DNA from: Aquimarina macrocephali JAMB N27
GTDB lineage: Bacteria; Bacteroidota; Bacteroidia; Flavobacteriales; Flavobacteriaceae
Direction: 5' to 3'
Assembly (NCBI RefSeq): GCF_000520995.1
Contig: NZ_JACA01000023.1
Coordinates: 116,529-180,528, forward strand
Length of the DNA stretch: 64,000 nucleotides
Shown here: positions 26,267 through 36,620 of the stretch, in pieces
Layout: every line of letters begins with the position of its first letter
How positions within the stretch are numbered: the stretch's first letter is position 1
Program-made: the position numbers and the translations under genes
Notes under the pieces: generated by a model
What the model was told of the DNA's origin: nothing
Database searches by the model: none
The model's input: the letters and a program-made list of their open reading frames with translations, nothing else

Positions 26267-26677
26267 TTACTTCACAAAATCTGCTAATGTTTTATTTTCC
26301 AGAACTTTTAACGTGCTATCTCTCACCTCAATCATAACACTATGTACCGCGCACTTATCTTCATCGGGACAATCGTCGCACTTTTCATAGAAATTAAGAC
26401 TCACACAAGGCACCATAGCAATAGGCCCTTCTAAAACTCTAATTACAGATGCCATTGTGATATTTTCTGGTTCTTTAATCAAATAATATCCTCCTCCTTT
26501 TCCTTTTTTAGATCCTAAAAAACCTGTTTTTCTTAGTGTTAATAGAATGCTTTCTAAAAACTTTTGAGAAATATTCTCATTAGATGCAATCTCTGAGATT
26601 AGTACGGGGTCATCGCACCTCTTTTTTGCAATATATGTAAGTGCCTTTAGGCCATATTTAGTTTTTTTTGAAAGCAT
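26267..26677 (-). CDS. Rrf2-family regulator with a four-cysteine cluster
   Basis: This is a 136-residue winged-helix regulator. It opens with LSKKTKYGLKALTYIA and continues with a recognition helix region and the wing KGKGGGYYL (58-66), as in IscR, NsrR and RirA. Cysteines 91, 100, 103 and 109 are arranged as in Rrf2 proteins that hold an iron-sulfur cluster; that a cluster is bound is inference. It follows the CtlX gene by 61 bases and could regulate the arginine-catabolic genes or iron/cysteine metabolism. Confidence 0.9.
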   Translation of the reverse strand: MLSKKTKYGLKALTYIAKKRCDDPVLISEIASNENISQKFLESILLTLRKTGFLGSKKGKGGGYYLIKEPENITMASVIRVLEGPIAMVPCVSLNFYEKCDDCPDEDKCAVHSVMIEVRDSTLKVLENKTLADFVK

Positions 26678-26738
26678 ACTTTAATTGATTTCTTGTAATT
26701 TATAGTTACTAGTGAAGTTTTAACTACAGCTTATAGAA

Positions 26739-27677
26739 CTACAAACTTTTCGGAAGAAAAACTTCTGCCATCATGCAACGTGCACTCCCTCCACCTAATG
26801 TTTCAATTGTATTCAGATCACTATGAAGAATTGCGCAATGCTTTTCTATCTTGACAATCTGATCTTTAGTTAGGCTCTTAAATGCTGCGGATGACATGAC
26901 AATATAGCGCTTATCTCCCAAACCAACAACTTGGAGCATATTACCCGCAAAGTTGTTTACTTGATCTTCTGTAATTGCAATAATCTCTTTACCATCATCT
27001 TTTAAATGATTAACAAGATTTTTACGTTCTTTTTTATCATCTATAGATTCCAGACATATAACTGCAAATGTTTCTCCTACTCCCATCATAACATTGGTAT
27101 GATATATTGGTAATCGTTTTTTATTAACAGTTTGATAAGCAGTAAAGACAACAGGTGTGTATTCAAAGTCTTCACAAAATTCTATAAACAAATCTTCATC
27201 TGCGCGAGGAGATAATGCGCAATATGCTTTTCTATTTACCCTATCTAACACCAAACTACCAGTACCTTCAAGAAATAGTTCTTCATCTTCAGCACTGGTA
27301 TAATCTATAATATTATTTATTTCAAAACCAGAAACTTCTATTTGATCCAAAACTTCGGGTCTACGTTCCTTTCTCCTATTTACTGCAAACATTGGATATA
27401 ATCCCACATCCCCATTTGCATGAAAAGATACCCAGTTATTAGGAAAAATAGAGTCAGGAGTATCATTTTGAGGATCATCGTCGATTACAATTACTTGTAC
27501 TCCAGCTTCTCTTAATACTTTTACAAATTGATTAAATTCTTGTTGAGCTTTGATATTAGCTGCTTTTGGATCTATACCTGCAGTTTCCTGATAGTAATTA
27601 TTTACAGCAGTTTGTTCATTCATCCTAAATTGAACCGGACGAATCATTACTATGGTATTGGTTATCTGTTTTTCCAA
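26739..27677 (-). CDS. ctlX: CtlX-type citrulline/arginine hydrolase of the amidinotransferase fold
   Basis: This 312-residue protein of the guanidino-modifying superfamily has DSIFPNNW (75-82), LEGTGSLVLDR (136-146), YHTNVMM with His193, and catalytic Cys301 in GGGSARCMMAE near the C-terminus, the order found in arginine deiminase-like enzymes. The pattern fits the group named citrulline-utilisation hydrolase CtlX. It lies 6 bases after arginase, so both should act in one arginine/citrulline degradation route. The precise reaction is by family name only. Confidence 0.85.
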   Translation of the reverse strand: MEKQITNTIVMIRPVQFRMNEQTAVNNYYQETAGIDPKAANIKAQQEFNQFVKVLREAGVQVIVIDDDPQNDTPDSIFPNNWVSFHANGDVGLYPMFAVNRRKERRPEVLDQIEVSGFEINNIIDYTSAEDEELFLEGTGSLVLDRVNRKAYCALSPRADEDLFIEFCEDFEYTPVVFTAYQTVNKKRLPIYHTNVMMGVGETFAVICLESIDDKKERKNLVNHLKDDGKEIIAITEDQVNNFAGNMLQVVGLGDKRYIVMSSAAFKSLTKDQIVKIEKHCAILHSDLNTIETLGGGSARCMMAEVFLPKSL

Positions 27678-27683
27678 ATAAAT

Positions 27684-28646
27684 TTAGCTTATCATTTTTT
27701 CTGTAATCGTTGCTGTTGTCGCTTTTAATACATCAAAAGCAGCTTCTGCCATTTTATTCCCTTTATTATCCAATGTAGGGTTAACTTCTACTACTTCAAA
27801 GCAAACTGTTTTCTCTGTTCTCACAAATGCCTGAATAATACGAATTGCCTCATTAATATCAAATCCTCTAGAAACAGGTGTTCCTGTTCCTTTAGAAATC
27901 AAATCACAATCCATACTATCAACATCAAAAGATATATATATCATATCGCAGGATTCTAATCTTTGAATTGCTTCTTCAAGGCATTGTTCAAATCCACGGT
28001 AGCGCATTTCTTCTACCATATAATTTTTAATCCCATTTTCTGCAATTACTCCTTCTTCTGGTTCTTCTGTATCTCTTACTCCAAAATACACAATATTTTG
28101 ATGTTCAATTTTTTGCCCTTCAATGCCAATATTTTTCATCTTGTTCCACAAATCGGCTGTCTCTTCTGACACCTCATTGATCTTAAAATTCAAATTATCA
28201 TTAGAAAGTGCTGCTGCCAATGGCATGCCATGAATATTCCCTGATGGTGATGTATACGGTGAATGTACATCGGCATGAGCATCTATCCACACCACTCCTA
28301 ATGTTTTGGTGGGAAAAGCTGCTTTTACTCCACTAATTGTACCCAAAGCTGATGAGTGATCTCCCGATAACACAATCGGGTATATATCTTTTTTAAGGTT
28401 TCTTGACACGCTATCACTTAATCGAGTACACACGTTAAGTACACTACCTATTCGCTTAGCGAATGAGTTGTTTACCTTATTATAAATAGTTTCATTCTCT
28501 GTTTCTACATTTTCATAAGAATACAGATTAAAATAATCATCATTTTTATTAATAGCTGCAATTTCTATTGCATCAACTCCCAGATCAGAACCTCTTGTTC
28601 CTGCGCCAATATCTGATCTATTTTTAACTAATTTAATTTCTTTCAT
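27684..28646 (-). CDS. rocF: Arginase-family ureohydrolase
   Basis: These 320 residues carry the full set of manganese ligands: His97 (GDHSSALG), Asp122/His124/Asp126 (DAHADVHSP) and Asp241/Asp243 (SFDVDSMD), and the substrate-loop motif HSPYTSPSGNIHG (128-139). The text is closest to true arginases, which split arginine into ornithine and urea; agmatinase or formiminoglutamase cannot be fully excluded. It is the first gene of the arginine cluster with ctlX and possibly the Rrf2 gene. Confidence 0.88.
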   Translation of the reverse strand: MKEIKLVKNRSDIGAGTRGSDLGVDAIEIAAINKNDDYFNLYSYENVETENETIYNKVNNSFAKRIGSVLNVCTRLSDSVSRNLKKDIYPIVLSGDHSSALGTISGVKAAFPTKTLGVVWIDAHADVHSPYTSPSGNIHGMPLAAALSNDNLNFKINEVSEETADLWNKMKNIGIEGQKIEHQNIVYFGVRDTEEPEEGVIAENGIKNYMVEEMRYRGFEQCLEEAIQRLESCDMIYISFDVDSMDCDLISKGTGTPVSRGFDINEAIRIIQAFVRTEKTVCFEVVEVNPTLDNKGNKMAEAAFDVLKATTATITEKMIS

Positions 28647-28767
28647 TACTTATGCTACTGTTTTTAATCGCTTTCAGAAATATTCTACAATTAAAACATC
28701 ATTATTCAATCTATTTTATCGAACTCATTTTAATAACTTATCTCTTATTAGAGATGGTATAAAGATA

Positions 28768-28817
28768 AAATAAAAAAGCCTTACTACTATTGATTATAAT
28801 GTAAGGCTTTTTTATTT
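28768..28817. terminator. gltA terminator
   Basis: A 17-bp perfect stem around AAAGCCTTAC/GTAAGGCTTT with a 16-base loop and A/T runs on both sides. It lies 14 bases past the gltA stop and works in either direction; gltA (-) is the likely user. Confidence 0.85.
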
Positions 28818-28830
28818 GTATATCTAATGC

Positions 28831-30117
28831 TTATCTATTTTCTACTTTCACAAAAGGTCTGTAGTTTTCACCAACATATATTTGTCTTGGCCTTCCGATT
28901 GGTTCTTTACGAAGTCTCATCTCTTTCCATTGAGCTATCCATCCAGGCAACCTCCCCAAAGCAAACATCACGGTAAACATTTCTGTTGGTATACCTAAAG
29001 CTCTATAAATAATACCTGAGTAAAAATCTACATTAGGATATAGTTTTCTTTTTACGAAGTATTCATCTTCGAGAGCTACTTTCGCCAATCCTTTGGCAAT
29101 ATCAAGAACCGGATCTTCAATACCTAAATCTCCTAGTACTTCTTCTGCCGATTTTTTGATAATATTAGCTCTTGGATCAAAATTTTTATATACTCTATGA
29201 CCAAATCCCATTAAACGGAAAGGGTCACTCTTATCTTTAGCTTTAGCAATATACTTAGCCGTATCTCCTCCATCTGCTTTGATTGCTTCAAGCATTTCTA
29301 TAACAGCCTGGTTTGCTCCTCCATGAAGCGGACCCCATAATGCAGACATCCCTGCTGATAATGACGCAAATAATCCAGCATGAGAAGACCCTACAATTCT
29401 AACGGTAGAAGTAGAACAGTTTTGCTCATGATCTGCATGAAGTATCAATAATTTATCCAGTGCATCATATACAAGCTTATTTGGCTCATAAGCCTTATTA
29501 GGTCTTGCAAACATCATTTTATGTAAATTCTCTACATATCCTAATGAGTTATCTCCATAATCCAATGGAAGACTTTTTCTTTTTCTCATTGTCCAGGCCG
29601 CTAGTACTGGAAATTTTGCTAATATTTTTACAATAGCATTATACATTTCTTCTTCAGAATCAACATCTACTGATCCTGGATTAAAAGCTATCAATGCGCT
29701 AGTCAAAGAAGACAACACTCCCATTGGGTGTGCACTTTTAGGAAATCCGTCCAAGATTTTCTTCATATCCTCATCGACATGAGATTCTTCTTTTATATCA
29801 CTATCAAATTTTTCTAATTCTACTTTTGTAGGTAGTTCCCCAAAAATCAATAAATAAGCAACTTCTAAGAAATCTGCCTTTTCTGCCAATTCTTCAATAG
29901 AATATCCTCGGTATCTTAAAATTCCTTTTTCTCCATCTAGAAATGTAATACCACTCTCACAACTTCCGGTATTTTTATACCCGGGATCAATGGTTGTAAC
30001 CCCTCCAGTTGCCCCTCTAAGTGTTTTAATATCAATTCCTAATTCTTTCTCTGTTCCTTCTATTATCGGAAACTCATATTTATTACCGTCGATTTCTAAC
30101 GTTGCTATTTTTGACAT
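28831..30117 (-). CDS. gltA: Citrate synthase
   Basis: This 428-residue type II citrate synthase starts the TCA cycle from oxaloacetate and acetyl-CoA. The active-site histidines are in LHADHEQNCST (His227 and His230), GPLHGGANQAV (His265) and FGHRVYKNFDPRA (His307, Asp314). The N-terminal beta domain (ATLEIDGNKYEFPIIEGTE) is typical of the Gram-negative hexameric type, so NADH regulation is possible. It is followed by a strong terminator and is monocistronic by spacing. Confidence 0.97.
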   Translation of the reverse strand: MSKIATLEIDGNKYEFPIIEGTEKELGIDIKTLRGATGGVTTIDPGYKNTGSCESGITFLDGEKGILRYRGYSIEELAEKADFLEVAYLLIFGELPTKVELEKFDSDIKEESHVDEDMKKILDGFPKSAHPMGVLSSLTSALIAFNPGSVDVDSEEEMYNAIVKILAKFPVLAAWTMRKRKSLPLDYGDNSLGYVENLHKMMFARPNKAYEPNKLVYDALDKLLILHADHEQNCSTSTVRIVGSSHAGLFASLSAGMSALWGPLHGGANQAVIEMLEAIKADGGDTAKYIAKAKDKSDPFRLMGFGHRVYKNFDPRANIIKKSAEEVLGDLGIEDPVLDIAKGLAKVALEDEYFVKRKLYPNVDFYSGIIYRALGIPTEMFTVMFALGRLPGWIAQWKEMRLRKEPIGRPRQIYVGENYRPFVKVENR

Positions 30118-30240
30118 TTGATTATTTTAGAATTTTGCTATTATTGTAGGATTGCTAAATTACGAAATATAGTGTTAACATAGTATTAATCGTAAGATCA
30201 TTTTCACCCTTACACTCATTTTCAAAATTATATAAAAAAC

Positions 30241-30271
30241 AAAGCGACTACCTAATTTAGATAGTCGCTTT
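30241..30271 (-). terminator. eno terminator
   Basis: A stem of 10 or more pairs (AAAGCGACTA with TAGTCGCTTT) has a loop of about 11 bases and is followed on the minus strand by GTTTTTTATA. It lies 22 bases past the eno stop. Confidence 0.8.
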
Positions 30272-30292
30272 ATATTCTATTTATAACCTTTG

Positions 30293-31591
<1,299 letters not shown>

Positions 31592-31703
31592 TTATTTTGT
31601 TGGATAATTTTAATTCTTCGCAATATACAAAACCAGTATCCTTTAAGCTCTTCAAAAAAACCATAATTTACCACAGAAACCATGATATAACAGTCAAGTT
31701 ATC

Positions 31704-31728
31704 AACTATAACGTTATAGGTTATAGTT
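31704..31728. repeat. inverted repeat between carA and eno
   Basis: A perfect 9-bp inverted repeat (AACTATAAC and GTTATAGTT, 7-base loop) lies between carA and eno; the loop itself reads GTTATAG. A second, smaller ATAAC/GTTAT pair lies just to the left (near 31688-31702). No T tract follows, so an operator is as likely as a weak terminator. Confidence 0.45.
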
Positions 31729-31766
31729 TTACCAAAAGAGCCAAAAGCTACCATGCTACTGTTATA

Positions 31767-32882
31767 TTATGCTGTAACTTTTGTTTTCTTAATATTCTCA
31801 ATAAATTGATCAAACAAATAGATTGAATCATTGGGCCCAGGGCTAGCCTCTGGATGGTATTGTACAGAGAAACAGTTTTTATTTTTCATTTTGATTCCTG
31901 CAACAGTATCATCATTAAGATGCACATGAGTTATTTCTACATCAGGATGTTTTTCTGTTTCTTCTCTATGTATTGCGAAACCATGATTCTGTGAAGTAAT
32001 TTCTCCTTTGCCAGTAATCAGGTTTTTAACCGGGTGGTTTATTCCTCTATGCCCATTATGCATTTTATATGTGCTTATCCCATTAGCCAATGCTATTACC
32101 TGATGCCCCAAACAAATACCAAATAGTGGTAAATCTTTTTCAAGAATCTCTTTTGCTGTTGCAATTGCCTGAGTTAATGGTTCTGGATCACCAGGACCAT
32201 TAGAAAGGAAATATCCATCTGGTTCCCATCCGCTCATTTCTTCGAATGTAGCATTATAAGGGAATACTTTTATATATGCGTCTCTGTTAGTCAGATTACG
32301 AAGTATATTTTTCTTTATTCCTATATCCAAAGCTGAAATCTTATAAGTAGCATTAGGATCACCTACAAAATAGGGTGTTGTAGTAGAAACTTTTGAAGCT
32401 AGCTCTAACCCATTCATATCAGGAACTGCTGCTAGTTCTTTTTTAAGTTTATCTATATCATCTACCTCTGTAGAGATTACAGCATTCATTGCTCCATTAT
32501 CTCTAATATAACTTACCAATGCTCTGGTATCTACATCAGAAATTGCCAACAGATTATGTTTTTCTAAAAATTCTTGCAACGAACTATCTGCGAGATCCCG
32601 TGAATATTCGTAACTAAAATTCTTAACAATCAAACCTGCAATTTTAATGGAATCAGATTCTATTTCGTTTTCATTAGTTCCATAATTACCTATATGTGCA
32701 TTGGTAGCCACCATTAATTGCCCATAATACGAAGGATCTGTAAAAATTTCCTGGTAACCTGTCATACCAGTATTAAAACATACTTCACCAAAAGCACTAC
32801 CTTCTCTTCCCACAGCTTTGCCATGAAAAATAGTACCGTCTGCTAATAAAAGAACTGCTTTTTTTCGAGATTGATATTTCAT
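31767..32882 (-). CDS. carA: Carbamoyl-phosphate synthase small subunit
   Basis: CarA is the glutamine amidotransferase subunit that passes ammonia to CarB for pyrimidine and arginine synthesis. These 371 residues have the N-terminal CarA domain (FGEVCFNTGMTGYQEIFTDPSY, split by the usual turns) and a class I amidotransferase domain with nucleophile Cys257 in FGICLGHQ, and His343/Glu345 in YHPEASPGP. All catalytic residues are present. carB is not adjacent. It follows rplQ after a strong terminator, so it has its own control. Confidence 0.97.
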   Translation of the reverse strand: MKYQSRKKAVLLLADGTIFHGKAVGREGSAFGEVCFNTGMTGYQEIFTDPSYYGQLMVATNAHIGNYGTNENEIESDSIKIAGLIVKNFSYEYSRDLADSSLQEFLEKHNLLAISDVDTRALVSYIRDNGAMNAVISTEVDDIDKLKKELAAVPDMNGLELASKVSTTTPYFVGDPNATYKISALDIGIKKNILRNLTNRDAYIKVFPYNATFEEMSGWEPDGYFLSNGPGDPEPLTQAIATAKEILEKDLPLFGICLGHQVIALANGISTYKMHNGHRGINHPVKNLITGKGEITSQNHGFAIHREETEKHPDVEITHVHLNDDTVAGIKMKNKNCFSVQYHPEASPGPNDSIYLFDQFIENIKKTKVTA

Positions 32883-33041
32883 TTGTTATGCCTATTGTTT
32901 TTAATGGTCCGACAAAATTCACATAGTATTTATTTTGATTGGTATTTCAATCTTTATTACTATGTTTATTTCATCATTTTTAACTTTATTTGATTATAAA
33001 ATTTCCGTTTTGGCGGAAACCAAACCTTTTAGAATTATTCA

Positions 33042-33079
33042 AAAAAAAAGGATAAACGACGAACGTTTATCCTTTTTTT
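33042..33079 (-). terminator. terminator of the ribosomal superoperon
   Basis: A long stem (AAAAAAAGGATAAACG with its complement, 5-base loop) directly follows rplQ and ends in a T run on the minus strand. It closes the roughly 17-kb ribosomal block before carA. Confidence 0.88.
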
Positions 33080-33104
33080 ATTATGTGCGATTCGCATTTC
33101 TCAT

Positions 33105-33584
33105 TTACTCTTCTTCAGAACTAGCGGTTTCGGTTACTGGTGCTACAGGAGCAGTCTCAGCTTTTTTTCCTTTACCACCTCTTCTTCTTGATTTCTTCTT
33201 AGCAGGCTTACCAGCATTGTATAGCTCATTGTAATCCACCAATTCGATCATAGCCATATCTGCATTATCCCCAAGACGATTACCAAGTTTTATAATTCTT
33301 GTATATCCTCCTGGTCTATCTCCTACTTTAGGAGCAACATCTCTAAACAATTCTGTTACTGCGTATTTATTACGCAATCTACTGAATACGATACGACGAT
33401 TATGTGTAGTATCATCTTTAGATTTTGTCACTAATGGCTCTACAAATTGCTTAAGCGCTTTTGCTTTTGCAACTGTAGTATTGATTCTTTTATGTTCAAT
33501 TAGAGAACAAGCCATATTCGCAAGCATCGCTTTACGGTGTGCTGTTTTTCTCCCTAAGTGATTTACTTTTTTTCCGTGTCTCAT
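33105..33584 (-). CDS. rplQ: 50S ribosomal protein L17 with acidic tail
   Basis: L17 lines the exit region of the large subunit. The core (residues 1-125) begins [20 protein letters not shown] with conserved [10 protein letters not shown] and GYTRI. It then carries a basic patch ([12 protein letters not shown]) followed by an Ala/Pro/Val/Glu-rich tail ending SSEEE, making 159 residues against about 127 in E. coli. Such tails are common in Bacteroidota. It is the last gene of the superoperon, 63 bases after rpoA. Confidence 0.97.
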   Translation of the reverse strand: MRHGKKVNHLGRKTAHRKAMLANMACSLIEHKRINTTVAKAKALKQFVEPLVTKSKDDTTHNRRIVFSRLRNKYAVTELFRDVAPKVGDRPGGYTRIIKLGNRLGDNADMAMIELVDYNELYNAGKPAKKKSRRRGGKGKKAETAPVAPVTETASSEEE

Positions 33585-33647
33585 GACATTTTATTTTAAT
33601 CATCATCTTGCTCAATCCGCCTCATGCAGAGAGCAAACTATGATGAG

Positions 33648-34640
33648 TTAGTCTTTATCTAATTTGTATTTTGAAAGGTCCATACCAAAGTTAAGCCCTT
33701 TAACATTCACTAATTCTTCAAGTTCTGTTAAAGATTTCTTACCAAAGTTACGGAACTTCATTAAGTCATTTTTATTGTAAGATACCAAATCTCCCAAAGT
33801 ATCTACCTCTGCAGCTTTTAAACAGTTAAGAGCACGTACAGAAAGATCCATATCGATCAATTTAGTTTTTAACAACTGTCTCATGTGAAGTGATTCTTCA
33901 TCATAAGTTTCTGTTTGTGCAATTTCATCAGCTTCTAATGTAATACGCTCATCAGAGAATAGCATGAAGTGATGGATTAATATTTTAGCAGCTTCGGTTA
34001 ATGCGTCTTTTGGATGAATAGATCCGTCTGTTACAATTTCGAAAACTAATTTTTCGTAATCTGTTTTTTGCTCTACACGATAGTTCTCAATGCTATACTT
34101 AACATTTTTGATTGGAGTGTAAATAGAATCTGTAAAAATGGTTCCAATAGGAGCGTTAGCTTTCTTATTTTCTTCAGCAGGAACATAACCTCTACCTTTT
34201 TCGATAGTAATTTCTAGGTTAAGTGCTACTTTTTTATCCATGTTACAGATTACAAGATCAGGATTTAACACCTGGAATCCAGAAATAAATTTCTGAAAAT
34301 CACCAGCAGTTAATTGCTCTTGACCCGAAATAGAGATTGTAACAGATTCATTATCTATATCTTCTATTTGACGCTTAAAACGTACTTGCTTAAGATTTAA
34401 GATAATCTCGGTAACATCTTCTACTACTCCAGAGATCGTAGAGAACTCATGATCTACACCTTCTATTCTAAGAGAAGTTATAGCGAATCCCTCTAAAGAA
34501 GATAGCAAAACTCTTCGCAAAGCGTTACCAACTGTTAATCCGTACCCAGGTTCTAATGGTCTAAATTCAAATTTACCATCGAACTCTGTGGAGTCGATCA
34601 TGATAACTTTATCGGGCTTCTGAAAATTTAATATTGCCAT
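33648..34640 (-). CDS. rpoA: RNA polymerase alpha subunit
   Basis: RpoA nucleates polymerase assembly and touches promoter elements and activators. The 330 residues show the N-terminal dimerisation domain ([26 protein letters not shown]) and the C-terminal helix-hairpin-helix domain from about 255 ([19 protein letters not shown], then [16 protein letters not shown]). Length and domains are standard. It lies 23 bases after rpsD, in the usual alpha-operon order. Confidence 0.98.
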   Translation of the reverse strand: MAILNFQKPDKVIMIDSTEFDGKFEFRPLEPGYGLTVGNALRRVLLSSLEGFAITSLRIEGVDHEFSTISGVVEDVTEIILNLKQVRFKRQIEDIDNESVTISISGQEQLTAGDFQKFISGFQVLNPDLVICNMDKKVALNLEITIEKGRGYVPAEENKKANAPIGTIFTDSIYTPIKNVKYSIENYRVEQKTDYEKLVFEIVTDGSIHPKDALTEAAKILIHHFMLFSDERITLEADEIAQTETYDEESLHMRQLLKTKLIDMDLSVRALNCLKAAEVDTLGDLVSYNKNDLMKFRNFGKKSLTELEELVNVKGLNFGMDLSKYKLDKD

Positions 34641-34663
34641 GTTATTGTTTCTTCTTTGAGTTA

Positions 34664-35269
34664 TTACTTAGAGTATAATTCGACGATGAATTGTTCATTG
34701 ATATTTTCCGGAATCTGAATTCTTGCCGGAACAGATACAAAAGTACCTTCTTTAGTATCATTATTGAACGTAATCCACTCATACACTTTGCTATTATTAG
34801 CTAGTGAGTTTTGAATTACTTCTAATGATTTTGATTTTTCTCTTACTCCAACAACATCTCCTGCTTTTAATTGATAAGAAGGGATGTTAACTTGTTGTCC
34901 GTTAACAGTTACATGCCTGTGAGAAACTAACTGTCTTGCTCCTCTACGAGAATTTGCTAACCCCATTCTGAATACTACATTATCCAAACGAGATTCACAA
35001 AGTTGAAGTAATACTTCACCAGTAATTCCTTGAGAACGTGTTGCTTTTTCGAACATGTTACGGAACTGACGTTCTAAAACACCATACGTATACTTTGCTT
35101 TTTGCTTTTCCATTAACTGGATAGCATATTCACTTTTCTTTCCTCTACGTCTGTTATTTCCGTGTTGTCCCGGTGGGTAATTTCTTTTTTCGAATGACTT
35201 ATCGTCTCCGAATATCGCTTCACCAAATTTACGAGCGATTTTAGTTTTTGGACCAGTATATCTTGCCAT
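34664..35269 (-). CDS. rpsD: 30S ribosomal protein S4
   Basis: S4 binds the 16S rRNA five-way junction early in assembly and often represses its own operon. The 201 residues start [18 protein letters not shown], contain [19 protein letters not shown], and have the S4 RNA-binding domain [27 protein letters not shown] (split by normal turns). The zinc cysteines of some S4 proteins are absent. It is preceded by an unusually long 132-base spacer that may be its autoregulatory site. Confidence 0.97.
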   Translation of the reverse strand: MARYTGPKTKIARKFGEAIFGDDKSFEKRNYPPGQHGNNRRRGKKSEYAIQLMEKQKAKYTYGVLERQFRNMFEKATRSQGITGEVLLQLCESRLDNVVFRMGLANSRRGARQLVSHRHVTVNGQQVNIPSYQLKAGDVVGVREKSKSLEVIQNSLANNSKVYEWITFNNDTKEGTFVSVPARIQIPENINEQFIVELYSK

Positions 35270-35401
35270 TATTAATAATTTAGTTACTTAGGATGATTAT
35301 GAATTAAGGTCTCTTTCCTTCGATAATCAATATTCCTAATTTAGATTTACCTATTGTTGTTTATATATAAAAGATCCCGAAATTAAAATTCGGGATAAAA
35401 A
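35270..35401 (-). promoter_or_regulatory. structured leader before rpsD
   Basis: The 132-base gap between rpsK and rpsD contrasts with 3-25 bases for most neighbours. Just after the rpsK stop there is a stem ATCCCGAA/TTCGGGAT (about 35374-35397) followed by CTTTTATATAT, terminator-like on the minus strand. A less structured segment leads to rpsD. S4 is a known translational repressor in other bacteria, so an S4 binding site is plausible; this is inference. Confidence 0.5.
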
Positions 35402-35785
35402 TTATACTCTACGTCTTTTTGGAGGACGGCATCCATTATGCGGCATTGGAGTAACATCAATAATTTCTGAAACCTCTATACCAGCATTATGAAGAGAACG
35501 TATTGCTGATTCTCTACCATTACCAGGACCTTTAACATATACTTTCACCTTCTTAAGTCCAGCCTCGATAGCTACTTTAGAAGCATCTTCTGCGGCTAAT
35601 TGGGCAGCATAAGGAGTATTCTTCTTAGAACCTCTAAAACCCATTTTACCAGCAGAAGACCAAGAAATAACGTCTCCCTTTTTATTTGTTAACGAAATAA
35701 TTATGTTGTTAAAAGAAGCTGTTACGTGCGCTTCTCCTACAGATTCAACAATTACTTTACGTTTTTTTGAAGTTGACTTTGCCAT
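35402..35785 (-). CDS. rpsK: 30S ribosomal protein S11
   Basis: S11 forms the platform near the mRNA exit. The 127 residues carry [22 protein letters not shown], the Gly-rich [18 protein letters not shown] and the C-terminal [18 protein letters not shown], all hallmarks. Length is standard. It follows rpsM by 8 bases and precedes the rpsD leader. Confidence 0.98.
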   Translation of the reverse strand: MAKSTSKKRKVIVESVGEAHVTASFNNIIISLTNKKGDVISWSSAGKMGFRGSKKNTPYAAQLAAEDASKVAIEAGLKKVKVYVKGPGNGRESAIRSLHNAGIEVSEIIDVTPMPHNGCRPPKRRRV

Positions 35786-35793
35786 ACTACTTA

Positions 35794-36168
35794 TTATTTA
35801 GTTGCTTTTTTCTTGTTAGCAACTGTTTTTCTTCTTCCTTTACGTGTTCTAGAATTGTTCTTAGTGCGTTGTCCTCTAAGTGGCAAACCAGCTCTATGAC
35901 GGATACCTCTATAACACCCAATATCCATAAGACGTTTGATGTTTAATTGTACCTCAGAACGTAATTCTCCTTCAATAGTATAGACTCCAACAGCTTCACG
36001 GATACGACCTATTTGATCATCATCCCAGTCTGAAACTTTTACACTTTCATCTACTTTGGCAGTTTCTAAAATTTCTTTAGCTCTACTTCTACCAATTCCG
36101 AAGATATAGGTTAATGCTATAACTCCTCGCTTTTGTTTAGGTATATCTACCCCTGCAATTCTTGCCAT
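35794..36168 (-). CDS. rpsM: 30S ribosomal protein S13
   Basis: S13 sits in the head of the small subunit, contacting the P-site tRNA and forming inter-subunit bridges. The 124 residues begin [21 protein letters not shown] and contain [31 protein letters not shown] and [21 protein letters not shown] at the end. It starts 2 bases after the rpmJ stop, so the two are tightly coupled. Confidence 0.98.
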   Translation of the reverse strand: MARIAGVDIPKQKRGVIALTYIFGIGRSRAKEILETAKVDESVKVSDWDDDQIGRIREAVGVYTIEGELRSEVQLNIKRLMDIGCYRGIRHRAGLPLRGQRTKNNSRTRKGRRKTVANKKKATK

Positions 36169-36170
36169 AA

Positions 36171-36287
36171 TTACCCTTGTCTTTGTTTAAATCTAGGATT
36201 CTTTTTATTAATTACGTAAAGTCGGCCTTTTCTACGCACAATCTTGCACTCGGCACTTCTCTTTTTTATTGATGCTCTAACTTTCAT
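36171..36287 (-). CDS. rpmJ: 50S ribosomal protein L36, zinc-free type
   Basis: The gene is 38 codons; the family start [15 protein letters not shown] is at 36287, and a longer in-frame extension upstream is not coding because it runs through the promoter-leader. Zinc-type L36 has a CxxC...C...H site. Here only one of these cysteines remains (Cys14), with Ser11, Lys27 and a Phe where the His would be, so this is the zinc-independent form. It opens the alpha section and has its own promoter. Confidence 0.95.
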   Translation of the reverse strand: MKVRASIKKRSAECKIVRRKGRLYVINKKNPRFKQRQG

Positions 36288-36360
36288 CTCTTTGTTTTTA
36301 GTTTCCAAAACATACAAATTATATCTTTTGGAGGTATCAGTAACAAGATTTTTCGGCCTG

Positions 36361-36391
36361 CAAAAGTACACAAAAAATCTTAATTTACAAT
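36361..36391 (-). promoter_or_regulatory. internal promoter before rpmJ
   Basis: The minus strand reads ATTG, exactly 19 bases, TACTTTTG: -7 is a full match and -33 three of four. The predicted start near 36354 gives a leader of about 68 bases containing a CCAAAA/TTTTGG hairpin. It would drive rpmJ-rpsM-rpsK-rpsD-rpoA-rplQ separately from the upstream genes. Confidence 0.7.
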
Positions 36392-36404
36392 AATCTTAAA
36401 TTAT

Positions 36405-36620
36405 TTAGTATCTATATGTTATACGAGCCTTTGTTAAATCATAAGGACTCATTTCTAACTTCACCTTATCTCCTGGTAATAATTTAATGTAATGCATACG
36501 CATTTTACCAGATATATGAGCTGTCACTACGTGACCATTTTCCAGTTCTACACGAAACATTGCATTTGATAATGCTTCGATGATACTTCCGTCTTGTTCT
36601 ATTGCTGGTTGTTTTGCCAT
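36405..36620 (-). CDS. infA: Translation initiation factor IF-1
   Basis: IF-1 occupies the A site during initiation. This 71-residue OB-fold protein shows [21 protein letters not shown], then [24 protein letters not shown] and [10 protein letters not shown] at the end, as in other bacterial IF-1. Its ATG shares a base with the secY stop (TAATG). The superoperon is interrupted just after it by the rpmJ promoter. Confidence 0.98.
   Translation of the reverse strand: MAKQPAIEQDGSIIEALSNAMFRVELENGHVVTAHISGKMRMHYIKLLPGDKVKLEMSPYDLTKARITYRY

Noticed and set aside
36288..36371. Longer N-terminus for L36
   Set aside because: The extra residues run across the promoter-proximal leader, and L36 proteins begin at MKVRAS; the extension is chance.
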